Assembly: GCA_963734595.1 (NCBI GenBank)
Contig: CAVTHV010000037.1
Coordinates: 682,001 to 746,000, forward strand
DNA: 64,000 nt
Direction: 5' to 3'
Source: CAKKQX01 sp963734595
GTDB lineage: Bacteria > Pseudomonadota > Gammaproteobacteria > Burkholderiales > SG8-41
Shown here: positions 45,651 through 55,241 of the stretch, piece by piece
How the letters are laid out: every line of letters begins with the position of its first letter
Numbering within the stretch: the first letter of the stretch is position 1
Position numbers and translations under genes: made by a program
The notes under the pieces: model-generated
The model's database searches: none
What the model saw: the letters and a program-made list of their open reading frames with translations, nothing else
What the model was told of the DNA's origin: nothing

Positions 45651-45750
45651 GATGGCTCCACATTAAAAACTGCGCATCGGTACGAGGAGGGAATGGTAAA
45701 CAGGAAATGGCAAGCGGAGAAAGCGGGCAACCTCTGATTTTGGCGCTTTT

Positions 45751-45782
45751 ACCATTCACCATTCACCATTCACGATTCACCG
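45751..45782. repeat. 7-nt array between enoyl-CoA hydratase and Bug receptor genes
   Basis: Units ACCATTC three times, then ACGATTC and a partial unit. A short complementary stretch (GAATGGT and AATGG at 45691-45709) lies 45 bases to the left, so a partial hairpin can form. Unit identical to the array at 16034. Confidence 0.82.
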
Positions 45783-45786
45783 GTTT

Positions 45787-46764
45787 TTATTGCTTCGCGA
45801 GCCCGAGCTCGACCAGCACCGATTTCATGGCGGCGTAATCCTTGTCGAGGTCTTTCCGGAACTGCTCGCCGGTCGTGAAATCGTCAGACCAGTAATTTTT
45901 TTCGAGTCCGGCTTTCCAGTCCGGGGTTTCGGTCGCCTTGCGCAGCGTGTTTTCCCAGTACGCGACCTGCGCCGGCGTCAGGCCTTTCGGCGCCATGATG
46001 GCGCGCCAGCCGCCGAACACGAGATCGACGCCCTGCTCTTTCCACGTCGGGACATTGGCGAGCACGCCGCCGAAACGTTTCGGGGCGGCGACGGCGATGA
46101 CGCGCAGGCGGCCGGCCGCGACGTGGCCGGCGACATTGCCGGCCGCGGTGGTGACCAGATCGATATGGCCGCCGAGCAGCGTGGTGATGGCTTCCGACGA
46201 GCCCTTGAACGCGACCGCCTTGAGATCGCGGGCGTTGCCGCCGATCGCTTTCATCAGCAGTCCGGCGGCGATGTGATTGTGGCTGCCGAGCGCGGTCGCG
46301 AAGCCGATGGCGACGGACTGGGGATCTTTCTTCAGGCGATCGATCAGATCCTTGCCGGTCTTGATCGGGGAATTGGCGTTGACCGCAAACACCACGTAGT
46401 CGTTGAACAGCGAAGCGATGGGCGTGAAGTCGGTATGGCTCAGCTTGCTGCGGCCGGTGATGTGGTTGCTGAGCAGCGCCGTGGTGCCGATCATCAGGGT
46501 ATAGGGATCGCCCTGGCGCTGGTTGACGTAAGTGAACGCGATGCTGCCGCCGCCGCCCGGCTTGTTGACCACCGTGATCGGGACGCTGACCAGTTTGTTG
46601 CTGACGAGGATCTGCTCCACGGTGCGGGCGGTCTTGTCGTTGCTGCCGCCGGGGGCGGAGCCGACCACGATTTCGACGTTTTTCTGCGGCGACCAGGCCT
46701 GAGCCCAGCCGTGTGCGCTGGCGGTCGCCAGCAACAGTGCGATCAACAAGCGTCCGTATTTCAT
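45787..46764 (-). CDS. Bug/TctC-family periplasmic receptor
   Basis: 325 residues with a signal peptide (LLIALLLATASAHGWAQ). Family motifs: KNVEIVVGSAPGGSNDKTAR, VVNKPGGGGSIAFTYVNQ, ATALGSHNHIAAGLLMKAIG and KGSSEAITTLLGGHIDLVTT. The start at 46764 has GAGGAG upstream; the open frame reaches 46866 but that part is not protein-like. The divergent N-terminal pocket residues (APGGSNDKTAR) differ from the other two receptors here. It is second in the run hydroxyacid dehydrogenase-Bug-Bug-hydratase-EamA. Ligand unknown. Confidence 0.9.
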   Translation of the reverse strand: MKYGRLLIALLLATASAHGWAQAWSPQKNVEIVVGSAPGGSNDKTARTVEQILVSNKLVSVPITVVNKPGGGGSIAFTYVNQRQGDPYTLMIGTTALLSNHITGRSKLSHTDFTPIASLFNDYVVFAVNANSPIKTGKDLIDRLKKDPQSVAIGFATALGSHNHIAAGLLMKAIGGNARDLKAVAFKGSSEAITTLLGGHIDLVTTAAGNVAGHVAAGRLRVIAVAAPKRFGGVLANVPTWKEQGVDLVFGGWRAIMAPKGLTPAQVAYWENTLRKATETPDWKAGLEKNYWSDDFTTGEQFRKDLDKDYAAMKSVLVELGLAKQ

Positions 46765-46878
46765 GTGTTCTCCTCGTTTTTGGTTAAGCAGGTCAGGTTG
46801 TGCTGGCCCGGCGCCTATTGTAAGCGCTCGCCGCGGCGACACCAACAGTGCGGCGATATGCCGCAAATCCGCCTTGCC

Positions 46879-47856
46879 TCATAACGGCTTGAGACCGGCG
46901 GCCCCGATCACCTTCGCATACTTTTCGATTTCGGCGCGGATGAATTTGGCGAACTCCTCCTGCGTGCCGCCGATCGGCTCGAGGCCGTCGTTGACGAAAC
47001 GGGTCTGGAGATCGGGGCTTTTGATGATTTTGTCGACTTCGGCGTTGAGGCGGGCGACGATTTCCCTGGGGGTCTTGACCGGCGCCATCAGCCCGAACCA
47101 GGTGGTGGCTTCATAGCCTTTGAGGCCGGACTCGTCGAAAGTCGGCACCTCCGGCAGCGCGGAAAACCGCTTCAGGCTGCCGATGGCGATCGCGCGCAGC
47201 CGGCCGGAGTGGATGTGGGGCAACAGCGCCGGCACGCCGCTGAACATCATCTCGACATTTCCGGCCACGGTATCGATCAGCGCCGGCGCGTTGCCCTTGT
47301 ACGGCACGTGCACGATGTTGAGGCCGGCCATCATTTTAAACAGCTCGCCCGCCATCTGATTCGAGCTGCCCAGCCCCGACGATGCGAAGTTGAGTTGCCC
47401 GGGCCGGGCTTTGGCGAGGGCGATCAGTTCCCGCAGATTTTTGGCGGGCAGCGACGGGTGGACCGACAGCACGTTGGCGCCTTTCACGCACAGGCTGATC
47501 GGCGCGAAGTCGCGCAGCGTGTCGTAGGGCGGCTTGGCGTAAAGCGTCATGTTGATCGCGTTGGATGCGCCGCCCATGAACAGGGTATAGCCGTCGGGCG
47601 CCGCCCGCGCGCCCAGCTCCGAGCCGATATTGGTGCCGCCGCCGGGCCGGTTGTCGACGATGACCTGCTGGTGGAATACCTCACCCAGTTTGGCGCCGAC
47701 CGCGCGTGCCGTGATGTCGGTGTTGCCGCCCGCCGCGTACGGCACGATGATGCGGACGGATTTGACCGGATAGGTCTGTGCGGCAACGGGCAGCGCGGAC
47801 AACAATGCGGCCGCCATCGCCGCGACGGGAACGGTGCGCAGTATCATCAATGCCAT
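46879..47856 (-). CDS. Bug/TctC-family periplasmic receptor
   Basis: 325 residues starting at 47856 after an AGGAGGAG ribosome site. The signal peptide ends AALLSALPVAAQ. Motifs: YPVKSVRIIVPYAAGGNTDI, VIVDNRPGGGTNIGSELGAR, SSGLGSSNQMAGELFKMMAG and HVPYKGNAPALIDTVAGNVE. No TctA/TctB gene nearby. It lies 34 bases after the hydroxyacid dehydrogenase stop on the same strand, so the two are likely co-transcribed, pointing to a hydroxy- or keto-acid ligand as an inference. Confidence 0.92.
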   Translation of the reverse strand: MALMILRTVPVAAMAAALLSALPVAAQTYPVKSVRIIVPYAAGGNTDITARAVGAKLGEVFHQQVIVDNRPGGGTNIGSELGARAAPDGYTLFMGGASNAINMTLYAKPPYDTLRDFAPISLCVKGANVLSVHPSLPAKNLRELIALAKARPGQLNFASSGLGSSNQMAGELFKMMAGLNIVHVPYKGNAPALIDTVAGNVEMMFSGVPALLPHIHSGRLRAIAIGSLKRFSALPEVPTFDESGLKGYEATTWFGLMAPVKTPREIVARLNAEVDKIIKSPDLQTRFVNDGLEPIGGTQEEFAKFIRAEIEKYAKVIGAAGLKPL

Positions 47857-47890
47857 ATTGTTCTCCTCCTGCCGGTATGTAATTTTCGGA

Positions 47891-48885
47891 TCAGACCGCG
47901 GACACCTCGTTGACCAGCGCCGCACCCCGGCCCCAGCGGCCGAGATTGTCGAAGAATATCTCATTCACGCGCCGCGTGTTGCCGGAGGCCGCCGCCGAGT
48001 TGTGCGGCGAAATGAGGACGTTCGGCATGTCCCACAGCGGCGATGCGGGCGGCAGCGGCTCTTTCTGGAACACGTCGAGATACGCCCCGGCGAGATGTCC
48101 GCGCGCAAGCGCGGCGACCAGCGCGGCCTCGTCCACGATTTCGCCGCGCGCGATGTTGACGATGCGCGCGCCCCGGGGCAGCCTCGCGATGAGATCAGCG
48201 TCGATCATGCCGCGGGTTTCCGCGGTCAGCGGGCAGGCCACGACCAGCCAGTCGGCCCTGGGCAGCAGTTCGTTCAACGCGTGCCGGCGGGTGCAGTTCG
48301 TCGACATGGTCGCCGGGCTGCTTTCCGCTGCGGCGCAGGCCGACCACATGCAGGCCGAGCGCCTGCGCGAGCCGTGCGATTTCGTTGCCGATTTTTCCCA
48401 GTCCCAGGACGAGCACGGTCTGGCCTTTGAGGTCGCGCGGCACATCCGGCACGCGCATCGGGTCCCAGACGTGCTTTCTCTGGGCCTCGAGCCAGCGCGG
48501 AAAGTTGCGCGCCAGCATCAAGAGGCCGGTGATCGCGGTCTGCGCGATCGGCTCGGCGGTCGAACCGGAGGAGGTGGTGAGGCGCACGCCGCGCGCCAGC
48601 ATCTCGGCATAGATCGGGTGATCGACCCCGGCATTGAACACGTGCAGCCATTTGAGACCGGGCGCCTTGCGCAGCGCGGAGAAAAACTGGCGCGAGCATT
48701 CCGGAAAGACGTCGCTCGGAAAAATAAGCGAGATCGATCCGCGCGCAGTCATCGTCCGCGAGCCGCGCCTCGGGATCGGCCGGCAGCACCAGCAGTTCCA
48801 GCTTCAGATTGGCGCGCGCAGCGGCAGCGGCGAGGTCTGCGCCGTAAGCGGCGTTGCAGCGATGGGAAACGAGCAGAGCGGTCAT
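47891..48885 (-). CDS. D-2-hydroxyacid dehydrogenase family protein (two frame breaks)
   Basis: NAD(P)-dependent reduction of 2-keto acids. It starts at 48885 with MTALLVSHRCNAAYGADLAA. One extra T in a T5 run near 48720 separates IDLAYF from PSDVFPECSRQFFSAL, and one extra C near 48292 separates DHVDELH from RRHALNELLPRADW. The Rossmann motif is VLVLGLGKIGNEIARLAQAL; the catalytic set is Arg in NIARGEIVDEAALVAALARG, Glu in LDVFQKEPLP, and His in NVLISPHNSA. About 330 residues. First gene of the minus-strand run and divergent from dapE. Confidence 0.88.
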
Positions 48886-48892
48886 GCGACTA

Positions 48893-49001
48893 GTGGTGAG
48901 TTGTGAGTAGCGAGTTGAGAGTGGCAAGCGGAAAAACCAACAGTCCGAATCGGGCGCCCATACGCCTGGGTGCCCACGGCTCTCCACTCGTTACTCATAA
49001 C
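48893..49001. repeat. Facing 7-nt arrays in the divergent spacer before dapE
   Basis: Left arm (48893-48927): GTGGTGA, GTTGTGA, GTAGCGA, GTTGAGA, GTGGCAA. Right arm (48981-49001): TCTCCAC, TCGTTAC, TCATAAC. They are partly complementary around a 53-base loop. This one lies between divergent genes, so it cannot be a simple 3-prime-end signal for either. Confidence 0.75.
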
Positions 49002-49076
49002 CCTCGGCCAACCAATTTTACCTGCTATTTGTTAAGATGCGATGCACACGCCCAACCCGAACAGGAAGTCCATTCC

Positions 49077-50210
49077 GTGGAAATCGATACGCTGGAATTC
49101 GCCAAAAAACTGATCGCGCGCCGCTCGGTGTCGCCCGATGACGCCGGCTGCCTCGACATGGTGATCGGGATCCTGGCGCCGCTCGGTTTCAAGTGCGAGA
49201 AGATCAGCATGAACGGCGTCGACAACCTGTGGGCGCGGCGCGGCACCGCCGCGCCGCTGGTGTGTTTCGCGGGACACACCGACGTCGTGCCGACCGGCCC
49301 CCTCGACCGGTGGCAAAGCGACCCGTTCGCGCCGACGATCAGGGACGGCGTGCTCTACGGCCGCGGCGCTTCCGACATGAAAACCTCGATCGCGGCCTTC
49401 GTCGCGGCGATCGCGGATTTCGTCAGCGAGCATCCCGATCACCCCGGCTCGATCGCGGTGCTGTTCACTTCCGACGAGGAGGGGCCCGCCGTCGACGGCA
49501 CGGTGCGCGTGGTCGAGGCGCTCGCCAAACGCGGCGAGAAAATGGATTACTGCGTGGTCGGCGAGCCGACCTCGGTCAGCAAGCTCGGCGACATGATCAA
49601 GAACGGCCGCCGCGGCTCGCTGTCCGGCACGCTGACGGTGAAAGGCGTGCAGGGCCACGTCGCCTATCCGCAACTTGCGAAAAACCCGGTGCACGAGGTC
49701 GCCGCGGCGATCGCCGAACTCGCAGAGATCGAATGGGACCGCGGCAACGAATATTTCCCGCCGACGACCTGGCAGATTTCCAATTTCCACGCCGGCACCG
49801 GCGCGACCAACATCATTCCCGGCGAAGCGCAGGTGCAGTTCAATTTCCGCTTCTCCACCGCGAGCACGGTCGAGTCGCTGCAGACGCGCGTGGTCAACGT
49901 GCTCGACAAGCACGGCGTCGAGTACGCCATCGACTGGGTCTACGGCGGCCGGCCGTTCATCACCAGGCGCGGCGACCTGGTCGATGCGGTGGCGCGCGCG
50001 ATCAAGACCGTCACCGGCGTCGACACCGAGCTCTCCACCACCGGCGGTACTTCCGACGGCCGCTTCATCGCGGACATCTGCCCGCAGGTCGTCGAGTTCG
50101 GCCCGACCAATGCCACGATCCACAAGGTCAACGAATGCATCCCGGTCGCGGAGGTGCAGCCGCTCACGCAGATCTACAAACTTATCCTGTTGTATTTGTT
50201 GAGGAAATAG
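49077..50210 (+). CDS. dapE: Succinyl-diaminopimelate desuccinylase
   Basis: Zinc hydrolase of lysine and peptidoglycan synthesis, removing succinate from N-succinyl-LL-diaminopimelate. GTG start at 49077 (AGGAAG 9 bases upstream) gives a 377-residue protein of family length; the frame is open further left but without protein character. Motifs: VCFAGHTDVVPTGPLDRW (zinc His and Asp), LYGRGASDMKTSIAAF, LFTSDEEGPAVDGT (catalytic Glu-Glu), DYCVVGEPTS, and STTGGTSDGRF near the end. The peroxiredoxin gene starts one base after its stop. Confidence 0.96.
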   Translation: MEIDTLEFAKKLIARRSVSPDDAGCLDMVIGILAPLGFKCEKISMNGVDNLWARRGTAAPLVCFAGHTDVVPTGPLDRWQSDPFAPTIRDGVLYGRGASDMKTSIAAFVAAIADFVSEHPDHPGSIAVLFTSDEEGPAVDGTVRVVEALAKRGEKMDYCVVGEPTSVSKLGDMIKNGRRGSLSGTLTVKGVQGHVAYPQLAKNPVHEVAAAIAELAEIEWDRGNEYFPPTTWQISNFHAGTGATNIIPGEAQVQFNFRFSTASTVESLQTRVVNVLDKHGVEYAIDWVYGGRPFITRRGDLVDAVARAIKTVTGVDTELSTTGGTSDGRFIADICPQVVEFGPTNATIHKVNECIPVAEVQPLTQIYKLILLYLLRK

Positions 50211-50211
50211 C

Positions 50212-50925
50212 ATGGCGCGCACGGACAATGTAAACGAACTGCCCGCCGATCTGCCGGTGCCGGTGGACGATGGCGCCTGCGCGCATCTGCAGGGACTGCG
50301 CGTGCCCGAGCTGACGTTGGCTTCCACCGCCGGGCGCAGCGTGGATCTCGCGCGCCTGCCCGGCCTCAGCGTGGTCTACGTCTATCCGCGCACCGGCCGC
50401 CCCGACCAGGAACTGCCGACCGGCTGGAACGCGATCCCCGGCGCGCGCGGCTGCACGCCGCAGTCGTGCGCGTTCCGCGATCATTACCAGGAACTGCGCG
50501 AAGTCGGCGTCGACAACCTGTTCGGGTTGAGCACCCAGGACACGGCCTACCAGCGCGAAGCGGTCGAGCGCCTGCACCTGCCGTTCGAACTGCTGTCCGA
50601 CGAAAAACTGGAATTTGCGCGGGCGCTCAAACTGCCGACCTTCAGCGTGGACGGCATGACCCTGATCAAGCGCCTGACGCTGATCGTGCGCGACGGCGTG
50701 ATCGAGAAAGTGTTCTATCCGGTATTTCCGCCGGATGCCAGTGCGGCGGCGGTGCTCGAGTGGTGCGGCAGCCAACAGCGCGATAAAAAAATGCAGGGCT
50801 TTCGCAGCAAGCGGGTCACCGCGCTGCGGAGCGCCAAGAAGGTGAAGGCGGCCCGTAGTTTCCCGCCGATCACGCGCTCGATCCGGCGATCGGGGACCAG
50901 CCACATCAGCGCGACGAACACATAG
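50212..50925 (+). CDS. Peroxiredoxin with a probably spurious C-terminal extension
   Basis: Thiol peroxidase of the AhpC/PrxQ group. Residues 1-187 look genuine: VPELTLASTAGRSVDLARLP, VVYVYPRTGRPDQELPTGWN, and GARGCTPQSCAFRDHYQEL with a CxxxxC pair typical of PrxQ-like enzymes. The normal end is near SAAAVLEWCGSQQ (about 50780). The frame then runs 50 residues further (KKMQGFRSKRVTALRSAKKV), antisense to the end of the convergent channel gene. A base insertion or loss of spacer probably removed the real stop. It is coupled to dapE with one base between. Confidence 0.85.
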   Translation: MARTDNVNELPADLPVPVDDGACAHLQGLRVPELTLASTAGRSVDLARLPGLSVVYVYPRTGRPDQELPTGWNAIPGARGCTPQSCAFRDHYQELREVGVDNLFGLSTQDTAYQREAVERLHLPFELLSDEKLEFARALKLPTFSVDGMTLIKRLTLIVRDGVIEKVFYPVFPPDASAAAVLEWCGSQQRDKKMQGFRSKRVTALRSAKKVKAARSFPPITRSIRRSGTSHISATNT

Positions 50926-51440
50926 ATGCCGCCGGCGATCCAGGGTTCAAAGAATGCCGCCAGGATTGCGGTTCCATAGAAGACCGGCGACAGCTTGCCC
51001 TTGAGGTCGCGGCCCACCGCCTTCGCCAGCAGCGAGTCAGGGCCCTGGCTCGCGATAATGGCGCGCTGCAGAACGAAATACGCGATCGCCGCCATGAGCA
51101 GCACGACGCCATAAAGCGCCATCGGCACGGCCGCAAAGTGATTCTCCCCCATCCAGCCCGTGACGAACGGAAACAGCGAAAGCCAGAAGAGCAGGTGCAG
51201 GTTTGCCCACAAAATGGCCCCGGTCACGCGTTGCGTGGCGTGCAGCATGTGATGATGATTGTTCCAGTAGATGGCCAGGTAGACGAAGCTCAGCACGTAG
51301 CTCAGAAACACCGGCAGCAGCGGATTCAGGGCGGCAAGATCGGCGCCGTGCGGCACCTTCATTTCCAGCACCATGATGGTGATGATGATGGCGAGAACGC
51401 CGTCACTGAATGCTTCTAATCTGTTTTTCCCCATGATCAT
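50715..51440 (-). CDS. TMEM175-like (DUF1211) potassium channel
   Basis: Six-helix membrane protein of the bacterial TMEM175 group, K+ leak channels. The hallmark is near the start: KNRLEAFSDGVLAIIITIMV with FSDGV. Later helices include YVLSFVYLAIYWNNHHHML (the NNHHHM stretch is typical) and FEPWIAGGIYVFVALMWLVP. The family usually ends after VPDRRIER; here about 50 more residues (GGKLRAAFTFLALRSAVTRL onward) run antisense through the end of the peroxiredoxin gene. Start at 51440 or 51434. Confidence 0.87.
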   Translation of the reverse strand: MIMGKNRLEAFSDGVLAIIITIMVLEMKVPHGADLAALNPLLPVFLSYVLSFVYLAIYWNNHHHMLHATQRVTGAILWANLHLLFWLSLFPFVTGWMGENHFAAVPMALYGVVLLMAAIAYFVLQRAIIASQGPDSLLAKAVGRDLKGKLSPVFYGTAILAAFFEPWIAGGIYVFVALMWLVPDRRIERVIGGKLRAAFTFLALRSAVTRLLRKPCIFLSRCWLPHHSSTAAALASGGNTG

Positions 51441-51471
51441 TTATCCGTCGATTCGGTTAAACCCCGCTGGA

Positions 51472-52743
51472 TCAGGCGTTGCCCTGCCTGCTTTTATTCA
51501 GCCAGTCTAACGCGCCTTGCCCCGCTGCTCTTCCGGTGGCGAAGCAGGCGGTGAGCAGATAGCCGCCGGTGGGCGCTTCCCAGTCGAGCATTTCGCCGGC
51601 GCAGAACACGCCGGGCAGATCGCGCAGCATGAGCCCTTCGTCGAGCGCTTCGAACCTGACGCCGCCGGCGCTGCTGATCGCTTCGTCAAGCGGCCGCGGC
51701 GCGGTCAGCGTCAGCGGCAACGCCTTGATCGCCGCGGCGAGACGCCCGGGGTTGGCATAGTCCTCGCGCGACAGCGCTTCGCGCAGCAATCCCGCTTTCA
51801 CGCCTTTGATACCGGTGCGGCTTTGCAGGTGGCTGGACAAGGAACGCGAGCCGCGCGGATGCGCAACTTCGGCGAGCACGCGCGCGGCATCGCGGTCGGG
51901 CGCGAGATCGAGAAGCAGGGTGACGGACCCCTGCGCGGTGATGGTGTCGCGCAGACCCGCGGACAGTGCGTAGATCAGGCCGCCTTCGACGCCGTGATCG
52001 GTGACGGTAAATTCGCCCTGGCGACGGTGCGTGACGCCCTGTGCGTCCGTATATGCTGCGACGACCGTTTTCACCGGCTGCCCGGCAAAGCGCGCGCGGA
52101 AGTGTTCGCTCCAAGCGATGTCGAAGCCGCAGTTGGCGGGCAGAAGCGGCGCGATCGCAACACCGCGCGCCGTGAGCAGGGGCACCCATGCGGCGTCCGA
52201 ACCCAGCCGCGCCCAGCTGCCGCCGCCCAGCGCCAGCACCACGGCGCCGGCGTGCACGGTTTTTTCGCCCTCGGGCGTGGCGAAGCGCAGCGCGCCGGCG
52301 TGATCCCAGCCCAGCCAGCGGTGACGCGCGTGGATGTGCAGCCCCGCGCCGCGCAGCCGGTGCAGCCAGGCGCGCAGCAGCGGCGCGGCTTTCATCGCGC
52401 GCGGGAACACGCGCCCGGAACTGCCGACGAACGTTTCGATGCCCAGCTCATGCGTCCACCGGCACAGCGCGTCGGCGCCGAACGCCCTGAGCAGCGGCTC
52501 GAGTTTTGCGCGGCGCGCGCCGTAGCGCGCCAGAAAATGCCCGGTGTCCTCGGCGTGGGTGAGGTTGAGTCCGCCCTTGCCGGCGAGAAGAAATTTGCGG
52601 CCCACCGAGGGCATCGCGTCATAGACCGCGACCTGCGCACCGCCTTTGATCAACACTTCGGCCGCCATCAGCCCCGCCGGCCCGCCGCCGATGACGGCGA
52701 CGCGGGGTTGAGCAGACTGATTCCCGCTTGTCATATCAGGCAA
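51472..52743 (-). CDS. HI0933/YhiN-like FAD-dependent oxidoreductase
   Basis: Flavoprotein of the HI0933 family, 423 residues, probably cytoplasmic. The dinucleotide motif is VAVIGGGPAGLMAAEVLIKG, then GRKFLLAGKGGLNLTHAED, and a second FAD segment VVLALGGGSWARLGSDAAW. The C-terminal signature is SSAGGVRFEALDEGLMLRDL with PGVFCAGEMLDWEAPTGGYL. The reaction is unknown. The frame is intact. It marks the left border of the defence island, 122 bases before hsdR. Confidence 0.9.
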   Translation of the reverse strand: MPDMTSGNQSAQPRVAVIGGGPAGLMAAEVLIKGGAQVAVYDAMPSVGRKFLLAGKGGLNLTHAEDTGHFLARYGARRAKLEPLLRAFGADALCRWTHELGIETFVGSSGRVFPRAMKAAPLLRAWLHRLRGAGLHIHARHRWLGWDHAGALRFATPEGEKTVHAGAVVLALGGGSWARLGSDAAWVPLLTARGVAIAPLLPANCGFDIAWSEHFRARFAGQPVKTVVAAYTDAQGVTHRRQGEFTVTDHGVEGGLIYALSAGLRDTITAQGSVTLLLDLAPDRDAARVLAEVAHPRGSRSLSSHLQSRTGIKGVKAGLLREALSREDYANPGRLAAAIKALPLTLTAPRPLDEAISSAGGVRFEALDEGLMLRDLPGVFCAGEMLDWEAPTGGYLLTACFATGRAAGQGALDWLNKSRQGNA

Positions 52744-52865
52744 TGGAGCAAATCCAATTCATGACCCAGGATTAGAGCAGATTTGAATGGCGAACAGTGC
52801 AGGAAATTAGCAAACACTGATAATGGCGCTCGCCCAAAAGTGCATTCGCAGCTTAGAATCCGCAC

Positions 52866-55241
52866 ATGCCGACCTTGAGCGAAGCCGACACCTGCCGCAA
52901 GTATGTCGTCCCGGCGCTACAGTCTGTGGGCTGGGACGACGAGCCGCATTCGATCGCCGAGCAGCGCACCATCACCGACGGACGCATTGTGCCGGTTGGA
53001 AAAGGGTTCGTGCGAAAGCCGCCGAAGCGCGTGGATTACCTATTGCGCTACACGCGGGATTTTCCGCTCGCCGTACGTCGAAGCCAAGGCATCCTACAAA
53101 TCCGCGGCGGATGGCTTGCAGCAGGCCAAAGAGTATGCCGAGATGCTCGGGCTCAAGTTCGCTTACGCGACCAACGGCCACGAGATCATCGAATTCGACT
53201 ACTACACCGGCCGTGAAACAACGCTTGCCGCATATCCTGCGCCGGATGAACTTTGGCGCCGCTATCGCGCCGCATGCGGGATTCCGGACGATGACAGTTG
53301 CCGAACGCCTGCTCACGCCGTTCAATCACGCGCTGGGCAAGGGCGATCGCTACTACCAGCAGATCGCGATCAACCGCGCGGTCGAGGCAATTCTGAAGGG
53401 CCAGCGGCGCGTGCTGCTGACGATGGCGACCGGCACGGGCAAGACCGTCGTCGCGTTCCAGATCTGCTGGAAGCTGTGGAACGCGCGCTGGAACCGCAGC
53501 GGCGAGCATCGCAAGCCGCGCATGCTCTACCTCGCCGACCGCAATATTCTCGTGGACGATCCCAAGGACAAGGACTTCTCGCGCCTTCGGCGACGCGCGC
53601 TGCAAGATCGAGCGGCGACGCGTTCGTCGCTCGAGCCGCGAGATGTATTTCGCGATCTATCAGGCGCTGGCCGAGGACGAACGGCGCGGACGGCCTGTTC
53701 AAAGCGTTCCCGCGCGATTTCTTCGACCTGGTGATCGTGGACGAGTGCCATCGCGGCAGCGCGCGCGACGACAGTTCCTGGCGCGACATCCTCGAATACT
53801 TCGAGCCCGCGTATCAGCTTGGCATGACGGCGACGCCGCTGCGCGACGACAATCGCGACACCTATCTCTACTTCGGCAACCCGATCTACGACCTACAGCC
53901 TGCGGCAGGGCATCGACGACGGCTTTCTCGCGCCCTATCGCGTGCATCGCGTCGTGACCGAATGGGACGCTGCGGGCTGGCGGCCGAGCAGGGACGATCT
54001 CGACCGCTACGGCCGCGCGATTCCCGACGACGAGTACCAGACCGCAGGATTTCGAGCGCGTGATCGCGCTGCGTGCCCGCACTCAGGCGATCGCGCGGCA
54101 CCTGACCGAATTCCTGAAGAAGACCGACCGCTTCGCCAAGACCATCGTGTTCTGCGTCGATCAGGAGCACGCCGCCGAGATGCGCGCGGCGCTTACCAAC
54201 CTCAACGCCGACCTGATGCGCGCAGCATCCCGACTACGTGTGCCGCGTCACCGCTGACGAAGGCGACATCGGGCGCGGGCACCTCGGCCGCTTTCAGGAC
54301 GTGGAGACGCGATACGCCCGGTCATCCTGACCACGTCGCAGCTGCTCACGACCGGCGTTGATGCGCCGACCTGCAGGAACGTCGTGCTGGCGCGCGTCGT
54401 CAACTCGATGACCGAGTTCAAGCAGATCATCGGCCGCGGCACGCGCGTGCGCGACGACTACGGCAAGCTCTGGTTCAACATCATCGACTACACCGGCTCG
54501 GCGACGCGCCTCTTCGCCGATCCCGCGTTCGACGGCGATCCGGTGCGGCTGACCGAAGAGGAGCTGCAAAAGGACGGCAAGACCCGGATCGTGATCGACA
54601 CCTACGACGAACAGGCCGAGCCCTCGTCCGACACAGGCCCGGCGGTCAACGAGCCGCCGCCCGACGAGCGCCGGAAATTCTACTTCGATGGCGGACAGGT
54701 CGAAATTGCCGCGCACCTCGTCTACGAACTCGATCCCAATGGCAAGCAGCTGCGTGTCGTGCGCTACACCGAATATGCAGCGGATGCTGTGCGCACGCTG
54801 TGTCCAACAGCGCCCGACCTGCGGGCGCTGTGGGCCGATCCGGAAAAACGCAATGACATCATTCGCCAGCTTGAAGAACGCGGCGTGAGCTTCGCCGAAC
54901 TGGCTGATGCCGCCAAACAGCCCGATGCCGATCCCTTCGACCTGCTGTGCCATCTTGCTTTCAACGCACCGCTGCGCACCCGGCGCGAGCGCGCGCAGAA
55001 GCTGCGCGAGACGCGCAAGGATATCTTCGCCCGTTACAGCGGCGAAGCGCGGCAGATTCTCGAAGAACTGCTCGACAAATATGCCGAGCACGGCGACGCG
55101 CAGTTCGCGCTGCCGGATGTACTGCACGTACCGCCGATTTCACGGCATGGCACGGTGGCTGACATCATCAACGTATTTGGCGGTGCGGATAAATTACGCG
55201 CTGCAGTTACCGAACTCCAAAAAGAGCTTTATGCCGCGTGA
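52866..55241 (+). CDS. hsdR: Type I restriction enzyme HsdR subunit (frame-disrupted)
   Basis: ATP-dependent translocase and nuclease of a type I restriction system. Begins MPTLSEADTCRKYVVPALQS. The N-terminal nuclease motif is RVDYLLRYTRDFPL then, after one inserted base at 53085, VVEAKASYKSAADGLQQAKE. Helicase motifs: MATGTGKTVVAFQICWKLWN (Walker A), IVDECHRGSARDDSSWRDIL (DECH), GMTATPLRDDN, and VLARVVNSMTEFKQIIGRGT with RGTRVRDD. At least six single-base insertions scatter it over three frames; restored length is about 790 residues. The last frame from 54384 is clean to 55241. GTG of the next gene overlaps its stop. Confidence 0.88.
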
